From Novosphingobium fuchskuhlense (lineage in GTDB: Bacteria; Pseudomonadota; Alphaproteobacteria; Sphingomonadales; Sphingomonadaceae), in contig NZ_KQ954247.1 in the NCBI RefSeq assembly GCF_001519075.1, forward strand, positions 19,760-83,759: DNA of 64,000 nt, written 5' to 3'. The notes below the pieces were generated by a model. It ran no database searches. It saw nothing but the letters and a program-made list of their open reading frames with translations, and had not been told where the DNA came from. This document shows, in pieces, positions 17,187 through 26,521 of this stretch. The position numbers and the translations under genes were made by a program. Each line of letters opens with the position of its first letter. Position 1 is the stretch's first letter.

Positions 17187-18513
17187 CCCCCAAGAACAGC
17201 CGACTCCCCTGCAGGCCGAACCCGCGTCGCCTTCAGAAGTGACCGGGCTCAACGCCCGCACCGCCCGGCGGCAAAAGCTGCTCCTCGGCACCATCGGCGC
17301 GATCGCGCTGGTCGGCGGCAGCTGGTTCATCCTTGGCGGCGACAAGGCGAAGTCGGGTGATCCGGGCGCAGCCCAGACCATCGACACAGCGGGCCTCGTC
17401 AACCGTGATCTCTCTCAGCGCGAATTTGTGGCCACCTATGGGAACCGTCTCGACGCCGTGACGCGCGATCAGAAGGCTCTGAAGGACGCAGCGGCCCCGC
17501 GCACCGAAGTCGAGGCGCAGCTTGCCGCGCTCAAGGCAGAGAACCAGGCCATGCGGGTCGATGGGCAGGCGGCTATCGATGCAATCTCGGCAGAGAATGC
17601 GGACCTCAAATTCCGGCTTGCCACACCGCCTCCTGTTTCTGCGCCAACCGCGCTCGCGCCGGCCTATGGACCTCAGGCAGGTGGTTACGACGCACGTGGC
17701 CGCGCCGCGCCGCTGCCTCCGTCAGTTGCCGATGCAACAGCGGGCGGCGATGCGATGGCGCCTGCGCCAGGTGAAGTGAAGCTGATGAGCTTCACCTCCG
17801 ACAAGGCAGGTCTCGGCGGTTTGAAGTCGGCAAGGCCGGATGCACCGCCGGTCGTGATCGAAGACTCACCCGACTTCTTGCCGCCCAATTCCTATGCGAC
17901 GGCACGCGTCATCGTCGGGGTCGATGCATCGGCAGGCGTCGCCAGCCAGACCGATCCACTCCCTGTGGTTCTCAGGATTACCGGACCTGCGCGCTCGGTG
18001 CTGCAGAACGGCAAAGTGCTGACGACCCGGATCCAGGGCTGCGTGGTCAACGGCGCGGCACGCGGCGATCTGTCTTCGGAGAAAGTCTACGTGAAGCTGG
18101 CCCGCATGACCTGCGATCAGCCCGGCGGCCGCGTCGCGGTCTCCGAGGTCAAGGGCTTCATCAGCTTTGCGGGCAAATCCGGTGTGCGCGGCCGGGTTGT
18201 TAGCCGCGAGGGCAACCTCGTCAGCCAAGCGTTGCTCGCAGGAATTGTTGGCGGCTTTGGCCGGGGCTTCTCGGCGAACTCCAACAGCGTCTTTTCCGGT
18301 GTCACCGCCAATGGAGGCGGCAGCCGCTCCAAACTTTCCGCCGGTGACATTGTCGGTGGCGGACTTGGCCAGGGCGCGGCCGATGCGGCCGATACGGTCA
18401 GCAAATATCTGATCGAGCGCGCCGAGCAATATCAGCCCGTCGTCGAAATGCCGACCGGGATCGATGTGGAGATCGTCTTTCTGGACGGCGTTTACGTGAG
18501 GAATTCCCGATGA
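17179..18513 (+). CDS. traB: TraB, envelope-spanning core channel (VirB10-like)
   Basis: 444 residues from the ATG at 17179. Domain order: cytoplasmic N-terminus (~1-38), a membrane segment (LLLGTIGAIALVGGSWFIL), a coiled coil around residues 80-145 (LAALKAENQAMR...), a Pro/Ala-rich linker, and a VirB10/TraB C-terminal domain from about 215 with LPPNSYATARVIVGVDA and IQGCVVNGAARGDLSSEKVY. TraB links inner and outer membranes and contacts TraK and TraV. The stop overlaps the next gene by ATGA. Confidence 0.94.
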   Translation: MTDPQEQPTPLQAEPASPSEVTGLNARTARRQKLLLGTIGAIALVGGSWFILGGDKAKSGDPGAAQTIDTAGLVNRDLSQREFVATYGNRLDAVTRDQKALKDAAAPRTEVEAQLAALKAENQAMRVDGQAAIDAISAENADLKFRLATPPPVSAPTALAPAYGPQAGGYDARGRAAPLPPSVADATAGGDAMAPAPGEVKLMSFTSDKAGLGGLKSARPDAPPVVIEDSPDFLPPNSYATARVIVGVDASAGVASQTDPLPVVLRITGPARSVLQNGKVLTTRIQGCVVNGAARGDLSSEKVYVKLARMTCDQPGGRVAVSEVKGFISFAGKSGVRGRVVSREGNLVSQALLAGIVGGFGRGFSANSNSVFSGVTANGGGSRSKLSAGDIVGGGLGQGAADAADTVSKYLIERAEQYQPVVEMPTGIDVEIVFLDGVYVRNSR

Positions 18514-19391
18514 TTGCAAGCCTCGATCCAAAGCCAAGCCGCTGGCTCCGCCCCGCTGCGGGCATTGCCGCCCTTGTCACCCTGTCTGCTGCCACCGGTT
18601 GGGGTGTGGCCAGTTTCGCCGGGGCAGCAAGCGCCCCCGATACCGGCAAAGTACGCGCAGCCCTTAAGCTGCGCCTGCCCAAGACGCCGATCGACGCGAT
18701 CACTTGCAAGGGCCTGGGAGGCCTGTGTGAGGTCGCTTCGAAATCGACACTCTTTTACGTCGACCGGGCGGCAAAATATCTCGTGATCGGCCGGGTATAC
18801 GACATGGAGGCGCGCCAGGATCTGACGGCAGCGCGATTGCTTGCGCTCAATCCCGATCTGCTGGCGGCAGGTGCCGCCCGGCGCACAGGTGACGACGTTG
18901 CGCCGCCCCCGCAGCGCGCAAGTGTGCCGGCAAAGGTCTCGCTGGCGGGGCTGCCTGCAAGCGGCGCAGTAACCTGGGGGCCAGCCAATGGCCCCCGAGT
19001 GGTCGTCTTCTCCGATTTTCACTGCGGCTACTGCAAGAAGCTCGAAGGCGAACTGAAAGCGATCGGCGCGCGAGTTGAGGAACGACCGATCTCGATCTTC
19101 GGTGCGGCAAGCAGGCAAGACGCCAAGCGGGTGATCTGTTCGCCGCGACCGGACGTGTCGCTGCACATGGCCTATTCGGGGCTGGCGCTCGCCAACCCCA
19201 AGCCGTGCGACACCAGCGGGCTCGATGCCAATGAGGCCTTTGCCAAGGCCCACGGCTTTGGCGGCACCCCGGTCATCGTCCGACCCTCCGACGGCGCCGT
19301 CCTCGAAGGTTTCCGCCCTGCAGCTGCGCTGCGGACATTCCTGAGCGGCGCTTCCACGGTCTCGATCACAAAGGATCAACCCCATGGTTAA
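18510..19391 (+). CDS. DsbC/TrbB-like periplasmic thiol-disulfide protein
   Basis: 293 residues. An N-terminal hydrophobic anchor or signal (~15-42) is followed by a DsbC-like region: an N-terminal dimerisation-type domain (TCKGLGG, LCEVASKSTLFYVD) and a thioredoxin fold at ~155-285 with FSDFHCGYCKKLE, where CGYC is the redox pair and a later cis-Pro region reads GGTPVIVRPSDG. It probably isomerises disulfides in the Cys-rich TraN, TraU and TraH. A dsbC-type gene at this place, between traB and traV, is common in alphaproteobacterial F-type operons. It overlaps both neighbours. Confidence 0.9.
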   Translation: MIASLDPKPSRWLRPAAGIAALVTLSAATGWGVASFAGAASAPDTGKVRAALKLRLPKTPIDAITCKGLGGLCEVASKSTLFYVDRAAKYLVIGRVYDMEARQDLTAARLLALNPDLLAAGAARRTGDDVAPPPQRASVPAKVSLAGLPASGAVTWGPANGPRVVVFSDFHCGYCKKLEGELKAIGARVEERPISIFGAASRQDAKRVICSPRPDVSLHMAYSGLALANPKPCDTSGLDANEAFAKAHGFGGTPVIVRPSDGAVLEGFRPAAALRTFLSGASTVSITKDQPHG

Positions 19392-20190
19392 ACCCGTGCG
19401 CCTCCTCGTCTGCGCCTGCCTCGCCGTCTTTATGAGCGGTTGCGCAACCTTCGGCACGAATGTCGAAGGAAACTTCACCTGCCGCGCGCCCAAGGGCGAT
19501 TGCGCGCCCTCCCACGTGATCGACGCCCGTGCCACCGCTGTAGTCGGGGACGGCGCCGCGCCGCAGGACCCTGCGCGCTTACGCGTCGGTGTTGGCGGCG
19601 GTGACACCGCCCGCACGGCCGAGCGCACGCTTAGAATCGTGTTTCCAGCCCATGTCGACGAAGCAGGCACGCTTCACGATGAGGCCGTCGCCTGGACCGT
19701 GATCGAAAACCCGCGTTGGGCCGCTGAATTGCGGCGCAAGCCTGGCGAAGACACCGCTCCGACATTGATGCGCCATTTGCAACGCCAGCTCAAATCAGCC
19801 CAACAGGCCGCTGAAAAGGTGAGCAAAGAGACCACGTCTGACGCGGACGCGCCGCAGGACGATGCGGCGGCGCGCGATGGGACCGATCCTTCAGTCCAGG
19901 CCTCGCCTTTTTCGCTGGCTGCTTCGTCAGATCCAGATTCTCTCCCAAGTTCTCCGGATGCCTCGCCGCTGGCCCTCCCCTCCACGGCGCGCGAGGCCGT
20001 AGCCGGTGCCAAGGCACCGGCAGCCGAGGGGTTCGACATGCCTGCTCCGCCGCATGATCGGACCCCTCGGCCATTTGGGCAGCAGGCATCCCCCAAGTTC
20101 CCGAGCATAGAGGCCATCCAGGCGGCAATCGCCAAGCGCGCCGAAGGCAAGACAACCACCCCCATCGCACCAAACAAGGATCAAAAGTGA
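19384..20190 (+). CDS. traV: TraV, outer-membrane lipoprotein of the core complex
   Basis: 268 residues; signal and lipobox at ~8-20 (LLVCACLAVFMSGC). After the lipid cysteine comes the typical TraV start (ATFGTNVEGNFTCRAPKGDCA), including the two extra cysteines. The C-terminal half is Ala/Ser/Pro-rich and low in complexity, longer than in F TraV (171 residues). TraV anchors the TraK/TraB channel in the outer membrane. The start overlaps dsbC by eight bases and the stop overlaps traC. Confidence 0.9.
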   Translation: MVKPVRLLVCACLAVFMSGCATFGTNVEGNFTCRAPKGDCAPSHVIDARATAVVGDGAAPQDPARLRVGVGGGDTARTAERTLRIVFPAHVDEAGTLHDEAVAWTVIENPRWAAELRRKPGEDTAPTLMRHLQRQLKSAQQAAEKVSKETTSDADAPQDDAAARDGTDPSVQASPFSLAASSDPDSLPSSPDASPLALPSTAREAVAGAKAPAAEGFDMPAPPHDRTPRPFGQQASPKFPSIEAIQAAIAKRAEGKTTTPIAPNKDQK

Positions 20191-22736
20191 TGGCCGAGAA
20201 ACGGAAGTCGATCATCGGCCGCGTGCTCTCAGGCCTGGTTGGCGATGCCGAATATGCCGAGAAGGAGCGACCGCATCTCATGCTGGACATGCTGTCGGAC
20301 TGGCTGCCTTACCGCGTCTACGACCCGCAAAGCCGGCTCTATATCAACGCGCGCTCAAAGGGTTTCGTCCTGTCGGTGACGCCGCTTATCGGAGCGGACG
20401 AACGGACCGGAGAAATCTTGGGACAGTTCTTTTCGGAAGGATTGCCAGCGGGCGCCTGCCTCCAGGTTCTGCACCTCGCCAGCCCTCGCATCAGCCGGAT
20501 CGTCGCCCCCTGGTTTGCGCCGCGCTATGTTCAGGGCGGCGTCTATGAGGCGATCGCACGGCACCGGGCCAAGCGGCTTTACGAGCTCGTGTGGCAGTCG
20601 GGCTGCGCGGACGCCCCCTTCCATGCCCGGCATCATCAAGTGATCGTCTCGGTTGGCGGTCCCGCGTCCAAGGCCATCAGCAACGAAGAACTGAAGCAGA
20701 CCCGCGACGGCCTGATCGCCATGCTCAAATCGCTGAACCTGGGCGTTGCAGAAGTGGGCCCGCAGGAACTCATCGGCGTGATCGATGATCTGACCTCGCC
20801 AACGACAGCGCCCCAGGACGATGTCGTCCCCTACAATCCGAATGATCCGATTGCCGCGCAGGCCATCCGCCACGACATCGAACTCGTCGTGCACGAAGAT
20901 CGTATGCACCTGCGGACCGAGCGTTTCCGAGCCACTGGCAAAGTCAACGACGGCGTTCCCGAGATTGGCACTGTCTACCCTGACGCCTTCGATGTTCGGC
21001 ATTTTTCTGTCCGCAACATGCCGCTACGCTGGGCACCGTGGGAGTGCGCGCGGCTGATCGGCGATCTCTTCACCGACAAGCTGCGCTTTCCGTGTCCCGC
21101 CGCGACCATGCTCTGTCTCGTCTATCCCGACCAGGAAGCAGCTGCGGCGAAGGCAGGCTTCAAGTTCATGCGCACGACCAGCCTAGCGGGAACGCGCAGC
21201 GCCCGTTTTCTGCCGAGGATCGGCGAGCAGGCCGCCGAGTGGCAGCACGTTCAGTCCGAACTCCAGGAAGGCCGCCGGCTTGTCCGGGTCTTCTACGGTC
21301 TCACGACCTTCTCGCCGCTGGGGGCCGGCGACCGGCACGAACGGGCGATCAAGTCGATCTACAAGGCGGCAGGCTGGGACCTTGCCGACGAGCGCTATCT
21401 TCAGGTCCAAGGGCTGCTGGCCGCCATGCCGCTGACCTTGGCCGATGGCCTGGGCGCCGACATGGAGCGCCTCAAGCGCTTCAAGACTGTGCTATCGACG
21501 ACGGCTGCCAATATTGCCCCAATGCAAGGCGAATATCTGGGCGGCACTCACCCGCACCTGCTGTTTGTCGGCCGCCGCGGCCAGCCCTTTTTCTGGTCGC
21601 CGTTCGAGAACGAGGCCGGCAACCACAATGTCGCGATTTGCGGCAAGTCGGGTTCAGGCAAGTCGGTGCTGCTACAGGAAATGTGCGCTGCGCTGCGCGG
21701 AGCCGGAGCCCAGGTCGTGGTCATCGATGATGGCCGCAGCTTCGAGCATTCGGTCAAGCTTCAAGGCGGCAGGTTTGTCGAGTTCACGATGAAGGCGGGC
21801 TTCTGCCTCAATCCGTTCTCGATGATCGATGCGGTGCGGGCGCAAGAGGACGAGGACTATCGTCTTGACTGCTTCGGCATGATCAAGGCGATCGTGGGCC
21901 AGATGGCCCGCCACAGCGCGAAGCTTACCGACACCGAGCGCGGGCTCATAGACCGGGCGGTCAACACGGTCTGGAATGAGCACGGCGCCGAGGCGAGCAT
22001 CACCGCTGTGGGGGACGCCCTGGCAGCGCTCGGGAACGAGGCCGCCGGCGATCTCGCAACGGCGCTCGCGCCCTACATGGCTGGGGGCACTTACGGTGCC
22101 TTCTTCGAAGGCCAGGCGAGTGTCGATCTCGATGCGGACTTCACGGTCTTCGAGATGTCTGACCTATCGAGCCGCGAGGAACTGCGCGCTGTCGTGCTGT
22201 CCGCCATCATGTTCATGACCGGTCAGGCGATGACCCGGAGCCCGCGCTCGGTGCGCAAGCTGCTGCTCATCGATGAGGCCTGGTCGATGCTGAAGGGCGG
22301 CTCGATGGGAGAGTTCGTCGAGACCTACGCCCGAACTTGCCGCAAATATGGCGGCGCGCTCGCGACCGCCACGCAGTCGCTCAACGACTACTACAAGTCG
22401 GATGGCGCGACAGCCGCGCTCGAGAACAGCGACTGGATGCTGATTCTTCAGCAGAAGCCCGAGACGATAGCCGATTTCAAGGCCTCCAAGCGCCTCGACA
22501 TGGATGACCGGACCGAGACCCTGATCCGCAGCCTGAAGCGCTCAGGCAACGACTATTCAGAGGTCTTCATCAAGGGCCCGGAGACCGAGGCCATCGGGCG
22601 GCTCGTGCTCGATGATTACTCGGCGACGCTGTTTTCAAGCTCACCCCAGACCTTTGCCGCGATCGATGCAGAGATTGCTCGCGGCCATCAGCTTGCCGAC
22701 GCGATCGAGCGGATCGCCTTCGCCGATCGCACCTGA
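20190..22736 (+). CDS. traC: TraC, type IV secretion ATPase (VirB4-like)
   Basis: 848 residues; the ATG at 20190 is preceded by AAGGATC and overlaps the traV stop. The N-terminal half is the TraC-type domain (DMLSDWLPYRVYD and onward). The C-terminal ATPase has Walker A GKSGSGKS at ~484-491, Walker B LLLIDEAW at ~690 and a later GGALATATQSLNDY sensor. The protein energises pilus assembly from the cytoplasmic face. Its length is typical (F TraC 875). Confidence 0.96.
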   Translation: MAEKRKSIIGRVLSGLVGDAEYAEKERPHLMLDMLSDWLPYRVYDPQSRLYINARSKGFVLSVTPLIGADERTGEILGQFFSEGLPAGACLQVLHLASPRISRIVAPWFAPRYVQGGVYEAIARHRAKRLYELVWQSGCADAPFHARHHQVIVSVGGPASKAISNEELKQTRDGLIAMLKSLNLGVAEVGPQELIGVIDDLTSPTTAPQDDVVPYNPNDPIAAQAIRHDIELVVHEDRMHLRTERFRATGKVNDGVPEIGTVYPDAFDVRHFSVRNMPLRWAPWECARLIGDLFTDKLRFPCPAATMLCLVYPDQEAAAAKAGFKFMRTTSLAGTRSARFLPRIGEQAAEWQHVQSELQEGRRLVRVFYGLTTFSPLGAGDRHERAIKSIYKAAGWDLADERYLQVQGLLAAMPLTLADGLGADMERLKRFKTVLSTTAANIAPMQGEYLGGTHPHLLFVGRRGQPFFWSPFENEAGNHNVAICGKSGSGKSVLLQEMCAALRGAGAQVVVIDDGRSFEHSVKLQGGRFVEFTMKAGFCLNPFSMIDAVRAQEDEDYRLDCFGMIKAIVGQMARHSAKLTDTERGLIDRAVNTVWNEHGAEASITAVGDALAALGNEAAGDLATALAPYMAGGTYGAFFEGQASVDLDADFTVFEMSDLSSREELRAVVLSAIMFMTGQAMTRSPRSVRKLLLIDEAWSMLKGGSMGEFVETYARTCRKYGGALATATQSLNDYYKSDGATAALENSDWMLILQQKPETIADFKASKRLDMDDRTETLIRSLKRSGNDYSEVFIKGPETEAIGRLVLDDYSATLFSSSPQTFAAIDAEIARGHQLADAIERIAFADRT

Positions 22737-22763
22737 AACGCATCAACCAAGGACACCTTTCTC

Positions 22764-23159
22764 ATGCCTCTTCATCTCATCAGCCCCTTTGACCGGCCGT
22801 TGGATACCCGACCGGACGAGGGTTTCGAAACCCCGTCAGCCAACAGCTGGCGCCAGCACGCCGCTGACACCTGCTATATTCTCGTCAAAGCGGGCGGCTT
22901 CCTTGGCTCGACCTATCTCATGACGCTCGGGCTGCCGCTTCTGTTCTTCCTGCTGATTTCGGGGGGCAACGTGGATCTCTTGTTCGCGCAGGTTGAGAAT
23001 CTCGCTGGCCGATTTCTGTCCGCCGATCCCATCCGGAAGGCCGGGTTTCTCGAAGAGCTCAAGTTTGCCGCCGTGGGTCTCGCAACCCTGCTCGCCGTCT
23101 GGCGCCTGCCGCGCTTCCTCAATGAGGTCGCGACAAGACTCCAGGGTGAAAAGCTGTGA
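22764..23159 (+). CDS. Small membrane protein between traC and trbI, unassigned
   Basis: 131 residues; ATG 22764 follows AAGGACACC. A soluble N-terminus (~1-40) precedes two hydrophobic segments (TYLMTLGLPLLFFLLI at ~50-66 and FAAVGLATLLAVWRL at ~100-115). It lies in the tra operon and overlaps trbI by GTGA, so it is probably made with the transfer apparatus. I do not recognise it from the F operon; in position it takes the place of small non-essential F genes such as trbG or traR. Function unknown. Confidence 0.8.
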   Translation: MPLHLISPFDRPLDTRPDEGFETPSANSWRQHAADTCYILVKAGGFLGSTYLMTLGLPLLFFLLISGGNVDLLFAQVENLAGRFLSADPIRKAGFLEELKFAAVGLATLLAVWRLPRFLNEVATRLQGEKL

Positions 23160-23563
23160 AGAACATTTTGGCAACATCGGCCATGTCCAAGTGGTTCGCC
23201 GGTCTCAATCTCACCGCCATTGCGCTCGGGGCCAGCATGCTGGCTTCCACGCTCTGGGGGGTCTGGGCGACGCACAAGCTGCTCGATCTCCAGAAGCGCG
23301 AAGTCGTGACGGTGCAACTGAGCCGGATCATGGGCGAATTCATTCAGGCAGAAGCCAGGGCCGGTCGTCCGCCTGAAGAGACCAAGAGCCGCGTGCAGGC
23401 CTACCTCCAGGCCGTCCAAGCCTCGGTCCAGCGCCTCTCCCGCGATGGCCGCACGGTCCTTGTCGCAGAAGCTGTGGTGGCGGGCAGCACGCCGGACTTC
23501 ACCGCTGCGGTGCGCGCCGATGTCGCGCACCGGATGGGAGCGCTTCCCGATGCGCAGCCATGA
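23156..23563 (+). CDS. trbI: TrbI, pilus retraction-associated protein
   Basis: 135 residues with a GTG start at 23156 in the GTGA overlap (an ATG at 23183 is an alternative). There is one membrane segment at ~15-40 (LNLTAIALGASMLASTLWGVW) and then a helical periplasmic domain with VVTVQLSRIMGEFI, the TrbI_Ftype pattern. F TrbI is 128 residues and affects pilus retraction. It lies before the S26 peptidase and traW as in other alphaproteobacterial operons. Confidence 0.85.
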   Translation: MKNILATSAMSKWFAGLNLTAIALGASMLASTLWGVWATHKLLDLQKREVVTVQLSRIMGEFIQAEARAGRPPEETKSRVQAYLQAVQASVQRLSRDGRTVLVAEAVVAGSTPDFTAAVRADVAHRMGALPDAQP

Positions 23564-24074
23564 CTTCTTTGACAGATTCCCCTCATCGCGGCGCTTGGCG
23601 CTGTTGGGCGGACTTGGTGCCGGGGCGCTGGCAGTGTCGTCGCTCGCCGCCTTTGGCGAGAGCCATGCGCTGATGATCAACGCCAGCCCGAGCCTGCCCT
23701 ACTGGGCCATCTGGCTAACACGCGGTGCCACGCCGCAGCGCGGCGACATCGTCCTGTTCGATCCGCCGGCCTCGCCCTTGCTCGAGAAGCATTTCGGCAA
23801 GGAGCCGCAGCCGTTTGGCAAGCGCGTCAGCGGCGTGCCCGGCGACATCGTGACCGAGCGGAGCCGCTCCTTCTTCGTCAATGGCAAGCTGGTCGCCACG
23901 GCAAAGCCCAAGAGCCGCATCGGCGAAGCGCTGGCGCTCGGCCCCACCGGCGCCGTGCCCAAGGGCTGCTACTTCGTGACAACCGGGCACAAGGACGGTT
24001 TCGACAGCCGCTATGCCGCCATTGGCTGGATCTGCCGCCAGCGCATCCTCGGTGTCGGGAGGCCGATACTGTGA
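23550..24074 (+). CDS. TraF-type S26 signal peptidase
   Basis: 174 residues; I chose ATG 23550 (MRSHDFF), which overlaps trbI by 14 bases. One membrane segment (~18-35) is followed by the serine-lysine peptidase fold: the nucleophile region INASPSLPYW, PQRGDIVLFDPP, and the lysine-bearing KRVSGVPGD. RP4 TraF, the namesake, trims and cyclises the pilin. In F-type operons of this clade such a peptidase often accompanies TraA and would process it in the periplasm. The link to TraA here is inference. Confidence 0.9.
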   Translation: MRSHDFFDRFPSSRRLALLGGLGAGALAVSSLAAFGESHALMINASPSLPYWAIWLTRGATPQRGDIVLFDPPASPLLEKHFGKEPQPFGKRVSGVPGDIVTERSRSFFVNGKLVATAKPKSRIGEALALGPTGAVPKGCYFVTTGHKDGFDSRYAAIGWICRQRILGVGRPIL

Positions 24075-24714
24075 AGATGCGCACCCTCCCGCTCTGCGCG
24101 ACCGCGCTGGCGCTCTTGATCGCCACACAGGCATCGGCTCGCGATTACGGGCAACAAGGCGCGGTATGGCCGGTGGTCGAGCCGGATCTGCTGCAACAGA
24201 TCCATGCACGCCTCCAGCACCTCGAAGCGAGCGGTGAGACCGCGCGGCTCAACGAGGAGCTCAAGCGCCGCACGATCGCGCGCGTCAATCGGCCCGAACC
24301 CGTGGCCGGCATCACCGCTGCTTCCGAAGCACGCATCTGGCGCTTCGATCCAACGATCACGGTCGAACGCGACATTGCCGACGACAAAGGTCGGGTCATC
24401 ATGGCGGCGGGCACACGGGTCAATCCACTCGATACCGTCCCGCTGCGCGCCCCCCTCGTCTTTCTCGACGGCGACGACCCGGCTCAACTCGCCTGGGCAG
24501 CACAGCGCTACGGGACGTCACGCGCCAAACTCATCCTGGTTCGCGGCGCCCCGCTCGAACTCATGAAGGCCCGCCAGCGCCGCTTCTACTTTGATCAGGG
24601 TGGCAAGCTCGTGAAGCACTTCGGCATTCGCGCGGTGCCCGCGGCGGTCGAGCAGCAAGGCCGCGTCCTCGTCATCACCGAGGCGCCGATCAAGCCGCAG
24701 GAGCGATCACCATC

Positions 24715-24718
<4 letters not shown>
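24071..24718 (+). CDS. traW: TraW, pilus assembly protein
   Basis: 215 residues; start at GTG 24071 (GTGA overlap) or ATG 24077. Signal peptide ends near QASA (~22). The C-terminal part carries the TraW pattern: RVNPLDTVPL, LVFLDGDDPAQLAW, KLILVRGAPLELM, and a thioredoxin-like final segment with FGIRAVPAAVEQQG. Periplasmic; works with TrbC and TraU in pilus extension. Same gene order as in F. Confidence 0.93.
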
Positions 24719-25739
<1,021 letters not shown>

Positions 25740-25743
<4 letters not shown>

Positions 25744-26507
25744 GAACCCTTCCCCATCTTGCTGTAATTGCTTGTCTCGCGAGCGCTGCGGCCTTCGCTG
25801 GAGCAGCGGCCCAAACCGCTGGCTCCGAACTCGATCTCGAAGCCATCCGTGCGCGCGCTGCCAGTCAGTCTGCAGAGGCGGATGCTCTTGCTGCAAGCGC
25901 GCGGGCGCGCGCAGAAAAGCTGACAGACGAGGCCAAGGCGAGCGCTGCGAGCGCGGAGGCACATGGGAAGCGCTTCGTGGTTGAGGCGGCAAAGCCCAAG
26001 CGGCCGCCCGGCCCCGAAGGCACCTTCGATTTCGATAAGGTGCTTGTCGATGCCGGCACGATGGCGAGCGAAAACATGGGTCAGGCGCCCAGGTTCATCG
26101 CTTTTGCCAGCACCTCGATGCCCCCTGCTGCACTGCGGGCTATGATCGACGATGTGGCCCGCGCCGGCGGTGTGGTCGTGTTTCGCGGGTTGCCGCAAAA
26201 CAGCGCCAAGGCTCTGAGCGCTGCACTTGCGAAGGTCGCGAAGCCGGGCGAGCAGCTTGACGGCGTGGGGATCGATCCGCGCCTGTTCCGCGCCTTCGGG
26301 ATCCAAGAAGTGCCGGCTTATGTCGTCACCAGCAGCGACTTTGACTTGTGCGACGGCTTCGACTGCGCGGGTCCGCTCCCGCCGCACGACCGCATGATCG
26401 GCAACGTGACCGCGGGTCACGCGCTCGAAACCTTTGCGCGCGGCGGCGGCCCCGGAGCGCTCCTCGCTGCCCAGCACCTCGCCCGCCTCGAAAGGGCGCC
26501 TCAGTGA
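25740..26507 (+). CDS. trbC: TrbC (F-type), periplasmic pilus assembly protein
   Basis: 255 residues from the ATG at 25740 (ATGA overlap). Signal peptide to ~25. An Ala/Glu/Lys-rich helix at ~30-85 could be a coiled coil; the C-terminal domain (~110-240) has the TrbC_Ftype signature FIAFASTSMPPAALRAMI, VVVFRGLPQNS and a cis-Pro EVPAYVV, a thioredoxin-like fold without a CxxC. TrbC acts with TraW. Gene order traW-traU-trbC-traN as in F. Confidence 0.93.
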
Positions 26508-26521
26508 AAAAGGGTTGGCCA

